The position numbers were made by a program, and so were the translations under genes. Under the pieces are notes generated by a model. The model was not told where the DNA came from. It worked only from the letters and a program-made list of their open reading frames with translations, and did not search any database. From Shewanella cutis (lineage in GTDB: Bacteria > Pseudomonadota > Gammaproteobacteria > Enterobacterales > Shewanellaceae), in assembly GCF_022410515.1 (NCBI RefSeq), contig NZ_JACSDI010000001.1, positions 992,001 through 1,056,000 of the forward strand: DNA of 64,000 bases, given 5' to 3'. Positions within the stretch are counted from its first letter, which is position 1. The number at the start of each line of letters is the position of its first letter. Of the stretch, positions 1 to 9,738 are shown piece by piece.

Positions 1-1880
1 CGACAAATCACCAGTCCTAGCCCTAATCCTTCAGACTTAGTCGAATAAAAGGCTTGCATCAGCAGATTGGCATCTTCAGTCAGCCCGGTGCCATTGTCAG
101 TGACTGTAAGTAGTAGTTTGTGTTCTTGGTAACGCAGGTCGATATCAATCGTGGGCTGATAGGGTTTCGATGCATCGACCTCGCTCTGCTGGCGTTGCAC
201 ACAGGCATCGGCGGCATTTTTCAAAAGGTTGAGCAATAGTTGCTGCACGCCCACTTCATCTAAAGGCAATTGATAGGGTTCGCCGCTGATATTGGTCGAA
301 AGCTGGATATGGTGTTGTTCAAGCTCATAGGCGAGCAGCGGCGCGGTGTCATTCACTAGCTGGTGCAAATAGAGAGGCTGCTTAGACACAGGGCGCTTTT
401 TCAATAAGTTGCGCAAACGACTAATAATGCTATCGGCACGACTGACCTCCTGCTGGATAAGGTTTAGTACCGATTGCAACTCCTCGGGACTCGTCCCACG
501 CTGCAAACGTACCTCAGCGCCATGGCAATAATGGCCAATCGCCGCCAAAGGTTGATTGAGTTCATGGGATAAACTCGCCCCTAACTCTCCGGCAATCGCA
601 ATACGTTGGGCATGCTCCAATAGAGCGCGGTTTTCATTGAGCTGCCTTTGGGTATTGATTAGCTCACGACCACGGCGGCTAAAGCGATATTCCAGCCAGA
701 AGTGGTACACATTGAGCAATACCAATATGGTTAACGCAAACCATGCCCACTGTTGATGATGCTGGATCCATTGCCATGCCCGCTGCCACCAAGGGGCTTG
801 CAGGGGGTGCATATCGAGATCTTTAAGGAGTTGATCTATCGCTAATTGGCTAACAGCGGTTGTCCACCCCGCAGAATCAGCAGCCTTAGCGGCAGGATGA
901 TCCTCGGGTAAGTCCAGTAGCGCCAAAGTGACGCTTTTTGCCATCGATTGAGTGGCCCGACTCGTTTTTGCCATCGACCAGTTTGGGTAGAGGCGGGTCG
1001 ACACTTGACACTGGAACCCCGCTGGCGCCTGGTTATCTAACACACGATAATCTTTCAGCTTGATCAAACCTTCGGCCTGCATTTGCTCAAGCTGACATAC
1101 GGGCACGACCGCAGCGTCTAAACTTGCACCGCTCACGGAGGGCGTGTCGGCACTGCCGAGCTGGTACAGCAAATTATCGAGGGGAAAGCCTAAGGGGATA
1201 ATCTCCCCCACAAAATCAGGTAAATCTATGCCCTGAAGTTGTGCCTCGTAGACCAAAGTAAGATAACCGCCGAAGGCATTTTTAGAGACAATTCCAAGGC
1301 GCCGATCTTTAAGATCCCTTAAGGTGCGATAGGGCGAATCGGCTCTGACCACCAGCGCAGACCCCACCTGCATCGCGGCGCCATTATTGATTGGGCTTCG
1401 AAGAGTGGCTATCCAAGAAAGGGAAAATTGCCGCGCCAACATTACCGACTGACCAGGGTTAGTGACGACAAAGTCCAATGCTTCGGTTTCAACGCCTTTG
1501 GCCAATTCTTCTAGGCTCAGGGGATGCAACCTAAAGTAACTGTTAGGGATTTGCGACTCAAGCCAGCCCATCAAAGGCTGCCAACGGTTAATAGTCGCCC
1601 TATATCCCCGAATCGCCAATACGCCCACATCGACCACTTGATAACCCGCCTCGGGAGACAAAGATGAAAGACGCTCGTTAATCGAGGCATTATTTGCATC
1701 GAGGGCGGCTAAGGTGAGCGATGCGGGTGATTCTGTGGTGGACACTTGCTCCCCAAGCACGTTAACTGCGGCCGGATTTCCCCCCGTGCTTGACATGGCA
1801 GCAGGGCTACACACTAATAATATCAATAAGATGATAGGCGTGTTAGTACGCCATAGAGCGGCACAAAAGCCAACGCTCAT
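1..1880 (-). CDS. ttrS: Tetrathionate sensor histidine kinase TtrS (3' end cut by window edge)
   Basis: The reading frame is open from an ATG at 1880 down to base 1, so the C-terminus is missing. The translation has an N-terminal signal-like hydrophobic stretch and then a periplasmic PhnD-like binding domain (about residues 60-330). A single membrane segment follows near residue 380 (WAWFALTILVLL). The HisKA H-box SHELNQPLAAIGHY is near residue 440, the N-box LLLNLLKNAADAC near 550 and the G1 box VTDNGTGLT near 595. This is the architecture of TtrS, the kinase that senses tetrathionate and phosphorylates TtrR. The gene diverges from ttrBCA, which supports the assignment. ttrR would be expected just beyond the left edge; that is inference. 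Confidence 0.88.
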   Translation of the reverse strand, partial: MSVGFCAALWRTNTPIILLILLVCSPAAMSSTGGNPAAVNVLGEQVSTTESPASLTLAALDANNASINERLSSLSPEAGYQVVDVGVLAIRGYRATINRWQPLMGWLESQIPNSYFRLHPLSLEELAKGVETEALDFVVTNPGQSVMLARQFSLSWIATLRSPINNGAAMQVGSALVVRADSPYRTLRDLKDRRLGIVSKNAFGGYLTLVYEAQLQGIDLPDFVGEIIPLGFPLDNLLYQLGSADTPSVSGASLDAAVVPVCQLEQMQAEGLIKLKDYRVLDNQAPAGFQCQVSTRLYPNWSMAKTSRATQSMAKSVTLALLDLPEDHPAAKAADSAGWTTAVSQLAIDQLLKDLDMHPLQAPWWQRAWQWIQHHQQWAWFALTILVLLNVYHFWLEYRFSRRGRELINTQRQLNENRALLEHAQRIAIAGELGASLSHELNQPLAAIGHYCHGAEVRLQRGTSPEELQSVLNLIQQEVSRADSIISRLRNLLKKRPVSKQPLYLHQLVNDTAPLLAYELEQHHIQLSTNISGEPYQLPLDEVGVQQLLLNLLKNAADACVQRQQSEVDASKPYQPTIDIDLRYQEHKLLLTVTDNGTGLTEDANLLMQAFYSTKSEGLGLGLVIC

Positions 1881-1980
1881 CGCTGTTTGGAGTATGCTAA
1901 ATAACGTCCTGTACAATACTTTTCCCCCACAACCTACGAAAAACACTCACAGCAGAATGCGCTATTGTAGCGAATAATTG

Positions 1981-1994
1981 TTGCGCTAGATCAA
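1981..1994. promoter_or_regulatory. FNR/EtrA-like site in the ttrS-ttrB divergent region
   Basis: TTGCGCTAGATCAA matches the FNR consensus TTGAT-N4-ATCAA at 8 of 10 positions, with a perfect right half. It lies between the divergent ttrS and ttrB starts. Anaerobic FNR-type control of ttr operons is established in Salmonella; EtrA is the Shewanella orthologue. Binding here is inferred. Confidence 0.45.
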
Positions 1995-2134
1995 ACCCTC
2001 TGCCGCTATGTGGAAAACCACTATAGTTATCCCCCCTTCACTTTACCAGAATGCCCTTAAACCCTGCCCTTAGTCTTAGCCGCTGATATCTATGGGCATG
2101 AAGTGAGCTTTCTGTAAGAGTGAAGGAAATCCCT

Positions 2135-2917
2135 ATGGACAAGAGTAAACGTCAGTTTCTCGGCAAAATGGCCAGTGTGAGCGTTGGCGCGGCACTGATC
2201 CCTGTAGTGCAAGTGTCTGCCCAAGGACAATCCCTAGGCAACACCAGCAACAATGTCAGCGATGGCCAAGCGGGCAAGCGCTACGGTATGGTCATCGATT
2301 TGCGCCGCTGCGTTGGCTGCCAAGCCTGCACGGTCGCATGCACCATTGAAAATCAACCGCCCCTTGGACAATTTCGTACCACGGTACAACAGTACGAAGT
2401 GTCGCAGCAGGATGCCAGCACGCCACCCGCGTTTTTAATGTTACCAAGGCTTTGTAATCACTGCGAAAATCCACCATGCATTTCGATTTGTCCCACGGGT
2501 GCCACCTTCCAACGCAAGGATGGCATTGTGGTGGTGAATAACGAATGGTGTGTGGGTTGTGGCTACTGCGTACATGCCTGCCCCTACGATGCGCGTTTTA
2601 TCAACCATGAGACCAAGAGTGCAGATAAATGCACCTTCTGCGCCCATAGGCTAGAAGCTGGACTACTGCCAGCCTGTGTCGAAACCTGCGTTGGCGAAGC
2701 AAGGGTGATAGGCGATCTTAACGATCCTAACAGTCAAATCAGCCAGTTGCTCAAGGCCAATCAAGCAGATATCAAGGTACTCAAACCTGATGCGAATACT
2801 GCTCCCAGAGTATTTTATATCGGCATGAACCGCGCCTTTGAAGATCGGATCAACGGCCAAGCTCCTGTGCGCACCCTACTGACTGACACCGGCGAGGAAA
2901 TCCACCATGGTCATTAA
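2135..2917 (+). CDS. ttrB: Tetrathionate reductase iron-sulfur subunit TtrB
   Basis: TtrB carries electrons from TtrC to the catalytic TtrA on the periplasmic side of the membrane. The 260-residue protein starts at the ATG at 2135, preceded by an AAGGA ribosome site; a GTG 15 bases upstream is unlikely. Four [4Fe-4S] motifs are visible: C59/62/65/69, C107/110/115/119, C139/142/145/149 and C166/169/181/185. The N-terminus reads SKRQFLGK, a Tat-type signal with Lys-Arg instead of Arg-Arg. The KR variant is documented for Salmonella TtrB. The stop codon overlaps the start of ttrC by 11 bases, so the two are probably translationally coupled. Confidence 0.93.
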   Translation: MDKSKRQFLGKMASVSVGAALIPVVQVSAQGQSLGNTSNNVSDGQAGKRYGMVIDLRRCVGCQACTVACTIENQPPLGQFRTTVQQYEVSQQDASTPPAFLMLPRLCNHCENPPCISICPTGATFQRKDGIVVVNNEWCVGCGYCVHACPYDARFINHETKSADKCTFCAHRLEAGLLPACVETCVGEARVIGDLNDPNSQISQLLKANQADIKVLKPDANTAPRVFYIGMNRAFEDRINGQAPVRTLLTDTGEEIHHGH

Positions 2918-4001
2918 AGAAATCTTTACCCCCGATATCGCTATCACTTGGCTGCCATGGGCGGTGCAATACTTTTTTATGATGGGTTTGGCCTATGCCA
3001 GCATTTGGGTGGCGACAATCCATTTGTTTAGTCACGGCAAACGAGATGAAAGACTATTAAAACTCTGCGCGTTTTTAATGCTAACTGCGGGGATTGTCGC
3101 CCCTATCGCGCTTATGGCTGACTTACACCAACCCCTTAGAGCATGGCATTTTTACGCTCAGATCCGCCCCGATTCTTGGATGTGGTTTGGCGCCTTGTTA
3201 TTACCAATCTTTTCCGGTGCGAGTGCTCTTTTTGCTTGGCTGTTACTGCGCCAATACTTGCCAACAAAAGCCTCAGCCCAAAGTGAATCGCCCCTAGATT
3301 GGGTGAGTCGTATTGCCCAACTTATCCGCCTAGGAGACTGGGATAGCGATAAATGGATCAAGCCAATCGCACTGATTGCCAGCCTAAGCGCCTGCAGTAT
3401 TGCGCTTTATACCGGGATGGAAACCATGGCTATTAAGGCGCGGCCACTTTGGCACACCTATTGGCTACCACCGCTGATGGCCACAAGCGCCCTGCTTGCC
3501 GCCTGTGGCACCCTAGCCGTGCTTAATCGCCTGCTAAAAGGCTATGAGCAATACACCCAAGACAACCTGCTGCTGTGGATTCGAGCCAGTTTTAGTTTAT
3601 TTGCCCTATGCCTTATCGGTTGGGCCTTATTTGACAATGGCTCGGCGACTGAAGCGGCGCTGCTATTAGACACCAGCCCGAGCTGGCAACTGGCCGCCAT
3701 TTGGGTTTTAGTCACCCTCGCCCTGCTGGCATTGGTATTGGCTCTACGCAATTTACCACAAACGCTGGTGATCCTCGTTAGCCTCACCGCGGTGCATCTT
3801 GCATGGGGATTTCGCTGGATTGTACTTATCCAAGCGCAAACCGACCCTAAATACGGCGCAGGTACCTATTTCTATCAACTGCCCTGGGGGCCAGAGGGCC
3901 TATTGGGTATTGCGGGCACCTTTGGTCTCTGGATCGCACTGATGGTGTTAGTGTCCGAATTAATCCGCCATCAACCTCACTCAGCCCGTGAGGCCTTGTG
4001 A
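2907..4001 (+). CDS. ttrC: Tetrathionate reductase membrane anchor TtrC (NrfD/PsrC family)
   Basis: TtrC is the integral membrane quinol dehydrogenase subunit that passes electrons to TtrB. The 364-residue sequence shows about nine hydrophobic segments (for example YFFMMGLAYASIWVATIHLF near the N-terminus) and the NrfD/PsrC layout. It overlaps the end of ttrB and is followed 48 bases later by ttrA, giving the canonical order ttrB-ttrC-ttrA. Confidence 0.92.
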   Translation: MVIKEIFTPDIAITWLPWAVQYFFMMGLAYASIWVATIHLFSHGKRDERLLKLCAFLMLTAGIVAPIALMADLHQPLRAWHFYAQIRPDSWMWFGALLLPIFSGASALFAWLLLRQYLPTKASAQSESPLDWVSRIAQLIRLGDWDSDKWIKPIALIASLSACSIALYTGMETMAIKARPLWHTYWLPPLMATSALLAACGTLAVLNRLLKGYEQYTQDNLLLWIRASFSLFALCLIGWALFDNGSATEAALLLDTSPSWQLAAIWVLVTLALLALVLALRNLPQTLVILVSLTAVHLAWGFRWIVLIQAQTDPKYGAGTYFYQLPWGPEGLLGIAGTFGLWIALMVLVSELIRHQPHSAREAL

Positions 4002-4049
4002 GCCACAGCACCTTCCATATAAAGAAGTTACCGCATTAAGGAGTCCGTA

Positions 4050-7000
4050 ATGGATAAAAGTAAACGTCGTTTTATCAAAGGCGCTGCAGTGACGGGTGGC
4101 GTAGGATTATTTGCCGCTGGATACAGCCACACCCTAGGACAAATAGGCAAAGGTGTGGTCAATGGCAGTTCAGGCAAGATCACCCAAGATCCAATCCATG
4201 GCAATTCATTAGCCCCTGAATATAAAGTGGATTTACAAACAGGCCAGCTAATTGGCAACGATGAGCAACGCATCGCCAATACCATGTGCCTCGGCTGTTG
4301 GACCAAGTGTGGCGTACGTGCACGCATCGATCAAAAGACAGATAAGATTATCCGCATCAGCGGTAATCCCTATCACCCACTCTCGGCACGGGAGCATATC
4401 GACTTCGATACGCCCATCAAAACGGCCTTAGTCGGCTTAAGCGCCTATCAAGAACAGGGCTTACAAGGGCGCTCCACCGCCTGTGCCCGTGGTAATGCCA
4501 TGTTAGAGCAATTAGATAGTCCACACCGCGTCACTCAATGCCTTAAACGTGTTGGGCCGCGCGGCAGTGGGCAATGGCAAAGCATTAGTTTCGAGCAACT
4601 GCTGACCGAGGTCGTCGATGGCGGTGATTTATTTGGTGAAGGCGAGGTCGAAGGGTTAAGAGCGATCCGCGACATCAGCACCCCGCTTGATGCCAATAAC
4701 CCTGAATACGGCCCCAAAGCGAACCAGTTATTAGTATCAAACGCCTCGGATGAAGGCCGCGATGTCATCATTAAACGCTTTACCTTCAATAGTTTCGGCA
4801 CGCGCAACTTTGCCAACCATGGTGCCTATTGTGGCTTTACCTATCGCGCTGGTGCGGGTGCCCTATTGGACGACTTAAAGAAATACGCCCACCTTAAGCC
4901 CGACTGGGACAATAGCGAGTTTCTGCTGTTTATCGGCACCTCGCCACAGCAGTCGGGAAATCCCTTTAAGCGTCAATCAAGACAACTGGCTAACGCTCGG
5001 GTCGATGGGCGGGAATTCAGTTATGTGGTGGTGTCGCCCATGCTGCCCAATACCTCAAACCAACCCTGTGCAGGCAACAATACTTGGCTGCCAATCCGCC
5101 CAGCAACCGACTCTGCACTCGCCATGGGTATGCTGCGCTGGATTATTGATAATAAACGTTACGCCAGTGCGTTTTTGACTGCGCCCAATGCAGAGGCGGC
5201 GAAAGCAGCGGGATTCCGAGGTTTTAGCAATGCCAGCTTCTTAATCATCAACACGCCTCATCACCCCAGATACGGCCAATATCTGTATGCCAGCGATCTC
5301 GGTCTGCCCTTCGAAGGCAAAGCCTATGGTGAGCAAGACTCGCCACTGGTTGTCGATGCCGCTACAGGGCAGATTCTACCGGCTGGACAATGCGCCAAGG
5401 CGCAACTTGAGGTTGAGCAAAGCGTGAATACGCCCAAGGGTAAGCTGAGCGTGAAATCCAGCTTTCAACTGCTCAGTGAAGCCGCTCGCAGCGTCGAGAT
5501 GGCAGACTACGCCAAGGAGTGCGATATCAGCGAAGCGCAAATTGCCGCCCTCGCCCACAAGTTTACTAGCCATGGCACAAAGGCGGCGGTGATTTCCCAC
5601 GGCGGCACCATGAGTGCTAACGGTTTTTACAGTGCATGGGCGATCATGATGCTTAACGCCATGATAGGTAACCTTAATCTTAAGGGCGGCGCCATTGCTA
5701 AAGGCGGCACGTTTCCCGCCTTTGGTGCAGGTCCAAGGTACAATCTGCAAGACTTTGACGGCATGGTCGAACCCAAGGGGGTATTTCTTTCCCGCTCTAA
5801 GTTCCCCTACGAGAAAACCTCGGAGTATCGTCGTAAAGTCGAGGCGGGTGAGTCGCCCTATCCTTCGAAGGAACCTTGGTACCCGATCTCATCGCCCCTA
5901 CTCGGTGAGCATTTAACCGCAGCGGTGCATGGTTATCCCTATCGACTCAAGGCGTGGATTAACCATATGGGCAACCCCATTTATGGTCAGGCGGGGCTAG
6001 GTGAAGCCATTGGTGAACAGTTAAAAGATCCCAAAGTATTACCGCTATTTATCAGCATCGACAGCTTTATCAATGAGACCTCGGCACTGTCGGATTATAT
6101 CATTCCCGACACCTTAACCTATGAGTCTTGGGGCTGGAGTGCCGCTTGGCATGGCACGCTCACCAAAGAAGCCACGGGACGTTGGCCAATTGTTGAACCA
6201 AGGGTTGCCAAAACCGCCAATGGCGATGTGATTTGTATGGAGTCTTTCCTCAGTCAAGTGGCAATTAAGCTCAATCTGCCCGGCTTTGGTGACAATGCGG
6301 TCAAGGCGGCCGATGGCAGTCTACACCCGCTGACTCGCGCGGCTGACTTTTCGCTCTATGGCGCGGCAAACGTGGCTTACCTAGGTAAACCTGTGGCCGA
6401 TATCAATGCCGAAGATATGTACTTCAGTGGTGTTGGACGCATTCAAGCGGAACTCAATGCCAGACTCAAACCCGAAGAAGTCAAAAAAGTCAGTTACTTA
6501 TTTGCCCGTGGCGGCCGCTTTGAAAATATCAGAGCAGGCCGTGACGAAGCGGGTAACCCCTGCAAGGTTTGGCCAAAACCCTTAATGCTATGGAACCCTG
6601 AGGTCGGCAGTCGCCGAAACAGCTTGAGCGGTGAATACATGAGTGGCTGCCCACGCCTTTATCAACCATCACTCGCTGACGGTACGCCATTAAAACAGGC
6701 ATTTGATAAATCGCAGTGGCCACTGCTCATCAGCAGTTATAAGTCGCATACCATGAGTTCAATGAGTATTGGTTCGGACCGTTTACGCCAAGTGCATCCT
6801 AATAATCCGGTGCGCATCAATGAGCAAACTGCCACGCGCTTAGGTATTAATACTGGCGACACAGTCAAAATCAGTACGCCCAATGGCAGCGTAGTGGCTT
6901 TAGTGGAATGTGTGGCGGGCGTACATCCCGACTGCATTGCTATCGAACATGGATATGGCCACAAAGAATTAGGTGCGCGGGAAATCGTGATAGATAAAGT

Positions 7001-7157
7001 GAAGATCGCCGCCAATCCACTGATCCGCGTTGGGATCAATATGAACGACTTAAACTTGTTTGATCCAAGCCGACATGGTCGCTATCCGTTGGTCGACTGG
7101 GCCAGCGGCGCCTCGGCGCGGCAAGGACTCCCAGCCAAAATAGAGAAAATCGGTTAA
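4050..7157 (+). CDS. ttrA: Tetrathionate reductase catalytic subunit TtrA
   Basis: TtrA is a molybdopterin-bisMGD oxidoreductase that reduces tetrathionate to thiosulfate in the periplasm. The 1035-residue protein begins with a Tat signal (SKRRFIKGAA), with RR at residues 6-7. The proximal [4Fe-4S] motif is C80-x2-C83-x3-C87, with a distal Cys at 145 (TACARGNA). The C-terminal molybdopterin dinucleotide-binding region is near residues 910-1010. The start at 4050 has an AAGGAG site 8 bases upstream. It is the last gene of ttrBCA. Confidence 0.94.
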   Translation: MDKSKRRFIKGAAVTGGVGLFAAGYSHTLGQIGKGVVNGSSGKITQDPIHGNSLAPEYKVDLQTGQLIGNDEQRIANTMCLGCWTKCGVRARIDQKTDKIIRISGNPYHPLSAREHIDFDTPIKTALVGLSAYQEQGLQGRSTACARGNAMLEQLDSPHRVTQCLKRVGPRGSGQWQSISFEQLLTEVVDGGDLFGEGEVEGLRAIRDISTPLDANNPEYGPKANQLLVSNASDEGRDVIIKRFTFNSFGTRNFANHGAYCGFTYRAGAGALLDDLKKYAHLKPDWDNSEFLLFIGTSPQQSGNPFKRQSRQLANARVDGREFSYVVVSPMLPNTSNQPCAGNNTWLPIRPATDSALAMGMLRWIIDNKRYASAFLTAPNAEAAKAAGFRGFSNASFLIINTPHHPRYGQYLYASDLGLPFEGKAYGEQDSPLVVDAATGQILPAGQCAKAQLEVEQSVNTPKGKLSVKSSFQLLSEAARSVEMADYAKECDISEAQIAALAHKFTSHGTKAAVISHGGTMSANGFYSAWAIMMLNAMIGNLNLKGGAIAKGGTFPAFGAGPRYNLQDFDGMVEPKGVFLSRSKFPYEKTSEYRRKVEAGESPYPSKEPWYPISSPLLGEHLTAAVHGYPYRLKAWINHMGNPIYGQAGLGEAIGEQLKDPKVLPLFISIDSFINETSALSDYIIPDTLTYESWGWSAAWHGTLTKEATGRWPIVEPRVAKTANGDVICMESFLSQVAIKLNLPGFGDNAVKAADGSLHPLTRAADFSLYGAANVAYLGKPVADINAEDMYFSGVGRIQAELNARLKPEEVKKVSYLFARGGRFENIRAGRDEAGNPCKVWPKPLMLWNPEVGSRRNSLSGEYMSGCPRLYQPSLADGTPLKQAFDKSQWPLLISSYKSHTMSSMSIGSDRLRQVHPNNPVRINEQTATRLGINTGDTVKISTPNGSVVALVECVAGVHPDCIAIEHGYGHKELGAREIVIDKVKIAANPLIRVGINMNDLNLFDPSRHGRYPLVDWASGASARQGLPAKIEKIG

Positions 7158-7165
7158 CCCCTAGG

Positions 7166-7191
7166 CCAAGGTAACAAGGAGGTTACCTTAG
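7166..7191 (+). terminator. Hairpin after ttrA, possible terminator
   Basis: AAGGTAAC and GTTACCTT form an 8-bp perfect stem about 10 bases after the ttrA stop. No U-run follows, so intrinsic termination is uncertain. Confidence 0.35.
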
Positions 7192-7394
7192 GTCTCAATA
7201 TTATTCTGCAACGTTTTCACTGAAAAATGATCTCGCCTAGCGGATTTTTAGTATTTAACTTATTAAAAATCCCCTTTAGATCGATCAACAACAAAAATCA
7301 CCGCTATATTTAACACTATATTGTTGCTCATATTCTTGGGCATGACACAACATAGCCGTTTTTGAGTTTGCCAAAACTCATTAGGAGTACTTCA

Positions 7395-8705
7395 GTGTTT
7401 AATTCTTCATTACGTAAAAGCCTCGAGATCAGTGAAACTAAACGCCAAGAAGCGCAAGCCACTATTGACTCAATAAAAGACTGTATTGCGACCATCGAAT
7501 TCTCGCCTGAAGGAATAATCATCGACGCCAATCCGATTTTTTTAACAGAAGTGGGCTATTCACTGCATGAGATTGTCGGCAAACACCATAGAATATTCTG
7601 CTCCGCAGAATTAGCCAATTCACCAAGCTATCAACAATTTTGGTCAAGCTTAAAATCAGGGCAACCTAAAGAAGGTAATTTTCGACGAATTCGTAAAGAT
7701 GGCGAAGAGGTCTGGTTAAGGGCAACCTACTTTCCTATCAAGAAGGATAGCAAGGTCATTAAGATTATGAAAATCGCCTCGGACATCACTCAAGATAAAC
7801 ATAAACTTGATGATCAAATCGCGATTTTTACTGCGTTAGATCGTGCTCAAGCTGTCATTGAATTTAAACCCGATGGCACTATTTTGCAGGTAAATGAAAA
7901 ATTCCTTAAAACCATGGGCTATCAAGCAGCGCAAATCGTGGGAAAACATCATCGAATATTCTGTTTCGATGCCTTTTACCAGCAAAATCCGCACTTTTGG
8001 GATGAGCTAAAACACGGCAGGTATAAACAAGGGCTATTCGAACGCAAGAATGCCTATGGAGATTCCGTTTGGTTAGAAGCCGTTTATAACCCTGTGTTGA
8101 ATGAAAATGGCAAAGTAGTTAAAGTCATTAAATTTGCTAGTAATATCACCAAAAGAATTGAGCAAAGCAAAGCCGTGCGACAAGCGGCGGATATCGCACT
8201 TGAGACATCGCAACTCACGGTAGAACAAGCCATTCAAGGCGTTAAACTCCTCGATGCGACGGTAAATACCTCAAACTCCATCGCGGAGCAGACATTAAAA
8301 ACGACCAAATCAATCACTCAACTTAATGAGCAATCCCAAAGTATTCAAGCGATTGTCGCAACAATTAGCTCCATTGCCGACCAGACAAACCTACTCGCAC
8401 TTAATGCCGCGATCGAAGCTGCCAGAGCAGGTGAACAAGGACGAGGCTTTGCCGTAGTGGCCGATGAGGTGCGTCAGCTCGCCGCCAGAACCAGCAAATC
8501 CACCAGTGAAATTGCCACCGTTGTTGATAAAAATAGCCAGCTCACCGCCAGTGCCACCAGCATGATGAACGAGGTGGAGCGAATCGCTGAACAAGGTAAA
8601 CAGCAACTAATTGAAGTGACAACTGTGATGAGCAACATCCGTACTGGTGCGGAAAATGTCGCCAATACCGTGTCCCAGCTATCGATCGATGAGCAGCATT
8701 CTTAA
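7395..8705 (+). CDS. Soluble PAS-PAS methyl-accepting chemotaxis protein, BdlA-like
   Basis: The 436-residue protein has two PAS/PAC units (about residues 22-125 and 145-250). Each contains the same GKHHRIFC motif. An MCP signalling domain follows, with the hairpin-tip signature near residue 340 ([20 protein letters not shown]). No membrane segment is present, so it should be cytoplasmic. The architecture and length match BdlA of Pseudomonas aeruginosa (417 aa), which links PAS sensing to biofilm dispersal; a function here is inferred. The GTG at 7395 is preferred because AGGAG sits 7 bases upstream; an in-frame TTG at 7362 lacks this. Confidence 0.82.
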   Translation: MFNSSLRKSLEISETKRQEAQATIDSIKDCIATIEFSPEGIIIDANPIFLTEVGYSLHEIVGKHHRIFCSAELANSPSYQQFWSSLKSGQPKEGNFRRIRKDGEEVWLRATYFPIKKDSKVIKIMKIASDITQDKHKLDDQIAIFTALDRAQAVIEFKPDGTILQVNEKFLKTMGYQAAQIVGKHHRIFCFDAFYQQNPHFWDELKHGRYKQGLFERKNAYGDSVWLEAVYNPVLNENGKVVKVIKFASNITKRIEQSKAVRQAADIALETSQLTVEQAIQGVKLLDATVNTSNSIAEQTLKTTKSITQLNEQSQSIQAIVATISSIADQTNLLALNAAIEAARAGEQGRGFAVVADEVRQLAARTSKSTSEIATVVDKNSQLTASATSMMNEVERIAEQGKQQLIEVTTVMSNIRTGAENVANTVSQLSIDEQHS

Positions 8706-8790
8706 CAGAATCGGATTTGGGGTAACGATTGCTCAAGCTGATACAATCGTTATCCCACTCATGCTGTTAACGCCCTAAACGAATCCTAAT

Positions 8791-9492
8791 TTAAAAATCA
8801 GTTTTTCGCCCTTCGTAGGTTGCACACATTTGCATCGCTTGCTCTTCATCATAGGTGCGCAGTCCACTCATGACGAGGGTCTTAATCCCTGTGCCCACCA
8901 AGGTATCACCACTGTGTAGCTCAAAATGCAGTGTCACATCACCGCGTTTACCATCAATCTTAAGCTCCTGTTCTACAAGAGAAAGCTTCACTTCAACAAA
9001 GTTGAGTGTAGTTAAGTCGAATGACATGCTTTCGTAGATCACTAAGGGACGCTCGGGATTGATCATCACTTGATGTTGCTTCATCAAGGGCATCAAGATA
9101 TCGATAAAATTATGACCAGAGAATGCCACATAATTGCGAATAAAGGATTCAGTTTGCGCATCGCAGCGGCTAATATCGCCTCGACGACTCACGTTTAAAT
9201 AGGTTTTATCACGGTTATCACAAATTGAAAAACTGTCGTTCACTTGCTCAGGAAATTGCAGCTCAACCCCATCACCTACCATACCCGCAAAGCTAAACTT
9301 CATGCTTTGGCTTAGCCCATACTGGGTTAAGACTAAGGCAAATAACAAATCGCCAGGTACACAGAAGCGTTTCGCGCCAACATCGTGAATTGGATTAAAG
9401 TCTTGAGCGATTTTTTTAGCGAAGTCACTAGCTTGTTGTGCAGAAACAGAAATTGATTGATTTTGCTTAAAAAAATAAGGCGATAGAAACAT
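8791..9492 (-). CDS. DUF3581 family protein
   Basis: The 233-residue protein matches the DUF3581 family, common in Shewanella and relatives. Its N-terminal part (SAQQASDFAKKIAQDFNPIHD) resembles a MaoC/hotdog-fold dehydratase segment. No signal peptide or membrane segment is seen. The gene diverges from the downstream TonB receptor. The function is unknown; an acyl-thioester role is suggested only by the fold resemblance. Confidence 0.75.
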   Translation of the reverse strand: MFLSPYFFKQNQSISVSAQQASDFAKKIAQDFNPIHDVGAKRFCVPGDLLFALVLTQYGLSQSMKFSFAGMVGDGVELQFPEQVNDSFSICDNRDKTYLNVSRRGDISRCDAQTESFIRNYVAFSGHNFIDILMPLMKQHQVMINPERPLVIYESMSFDLTTLNFVEVKLSLVEQELKIDGKRGDVTLHFELHSGDTLVGTGIKTLVMSGLRTYDEEQAMQMCATYEGRKTDF

Positions 9493-9681
9493 ATTAACTC
9501 GTTCTTTAATGGCTCAGATAGGGCGAATAACAAATGTGTCACGAGTTTACCTTAGTTTAGGTATTTCACTCACCCGATGACTTATCCTTTAGGTGATAAA
9601 CACAGTAACATTACAGTCACATTTGTAAAGACTGAGAAATTTAAGTTACCTTTAAGTTAACAAACCTAATCTCCGAGACCG

Positions 9682-9704
9682 CAAACGAGAACAATTCCCG
9701 TTTG
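9682..9704 (+). promoter_or_regulatory. Fur box upstream of the TonB receptor
   Basis: An interrupted palindrome has arms CAAACG-A-GAA and TTC-C-CGTTTG around a CAA centre. It aligns with the Fur pattern AATGAGAATNATTCTCATT with only transition-type differences. It ends 34 bases before the receptor start, where a repressor would block transcription. Iron control is inferred. Confidence 0.7.
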
Positions 9705-9738
9705 AAAAAGACAGCACCTTGTCAATTCGGAGAATGTA

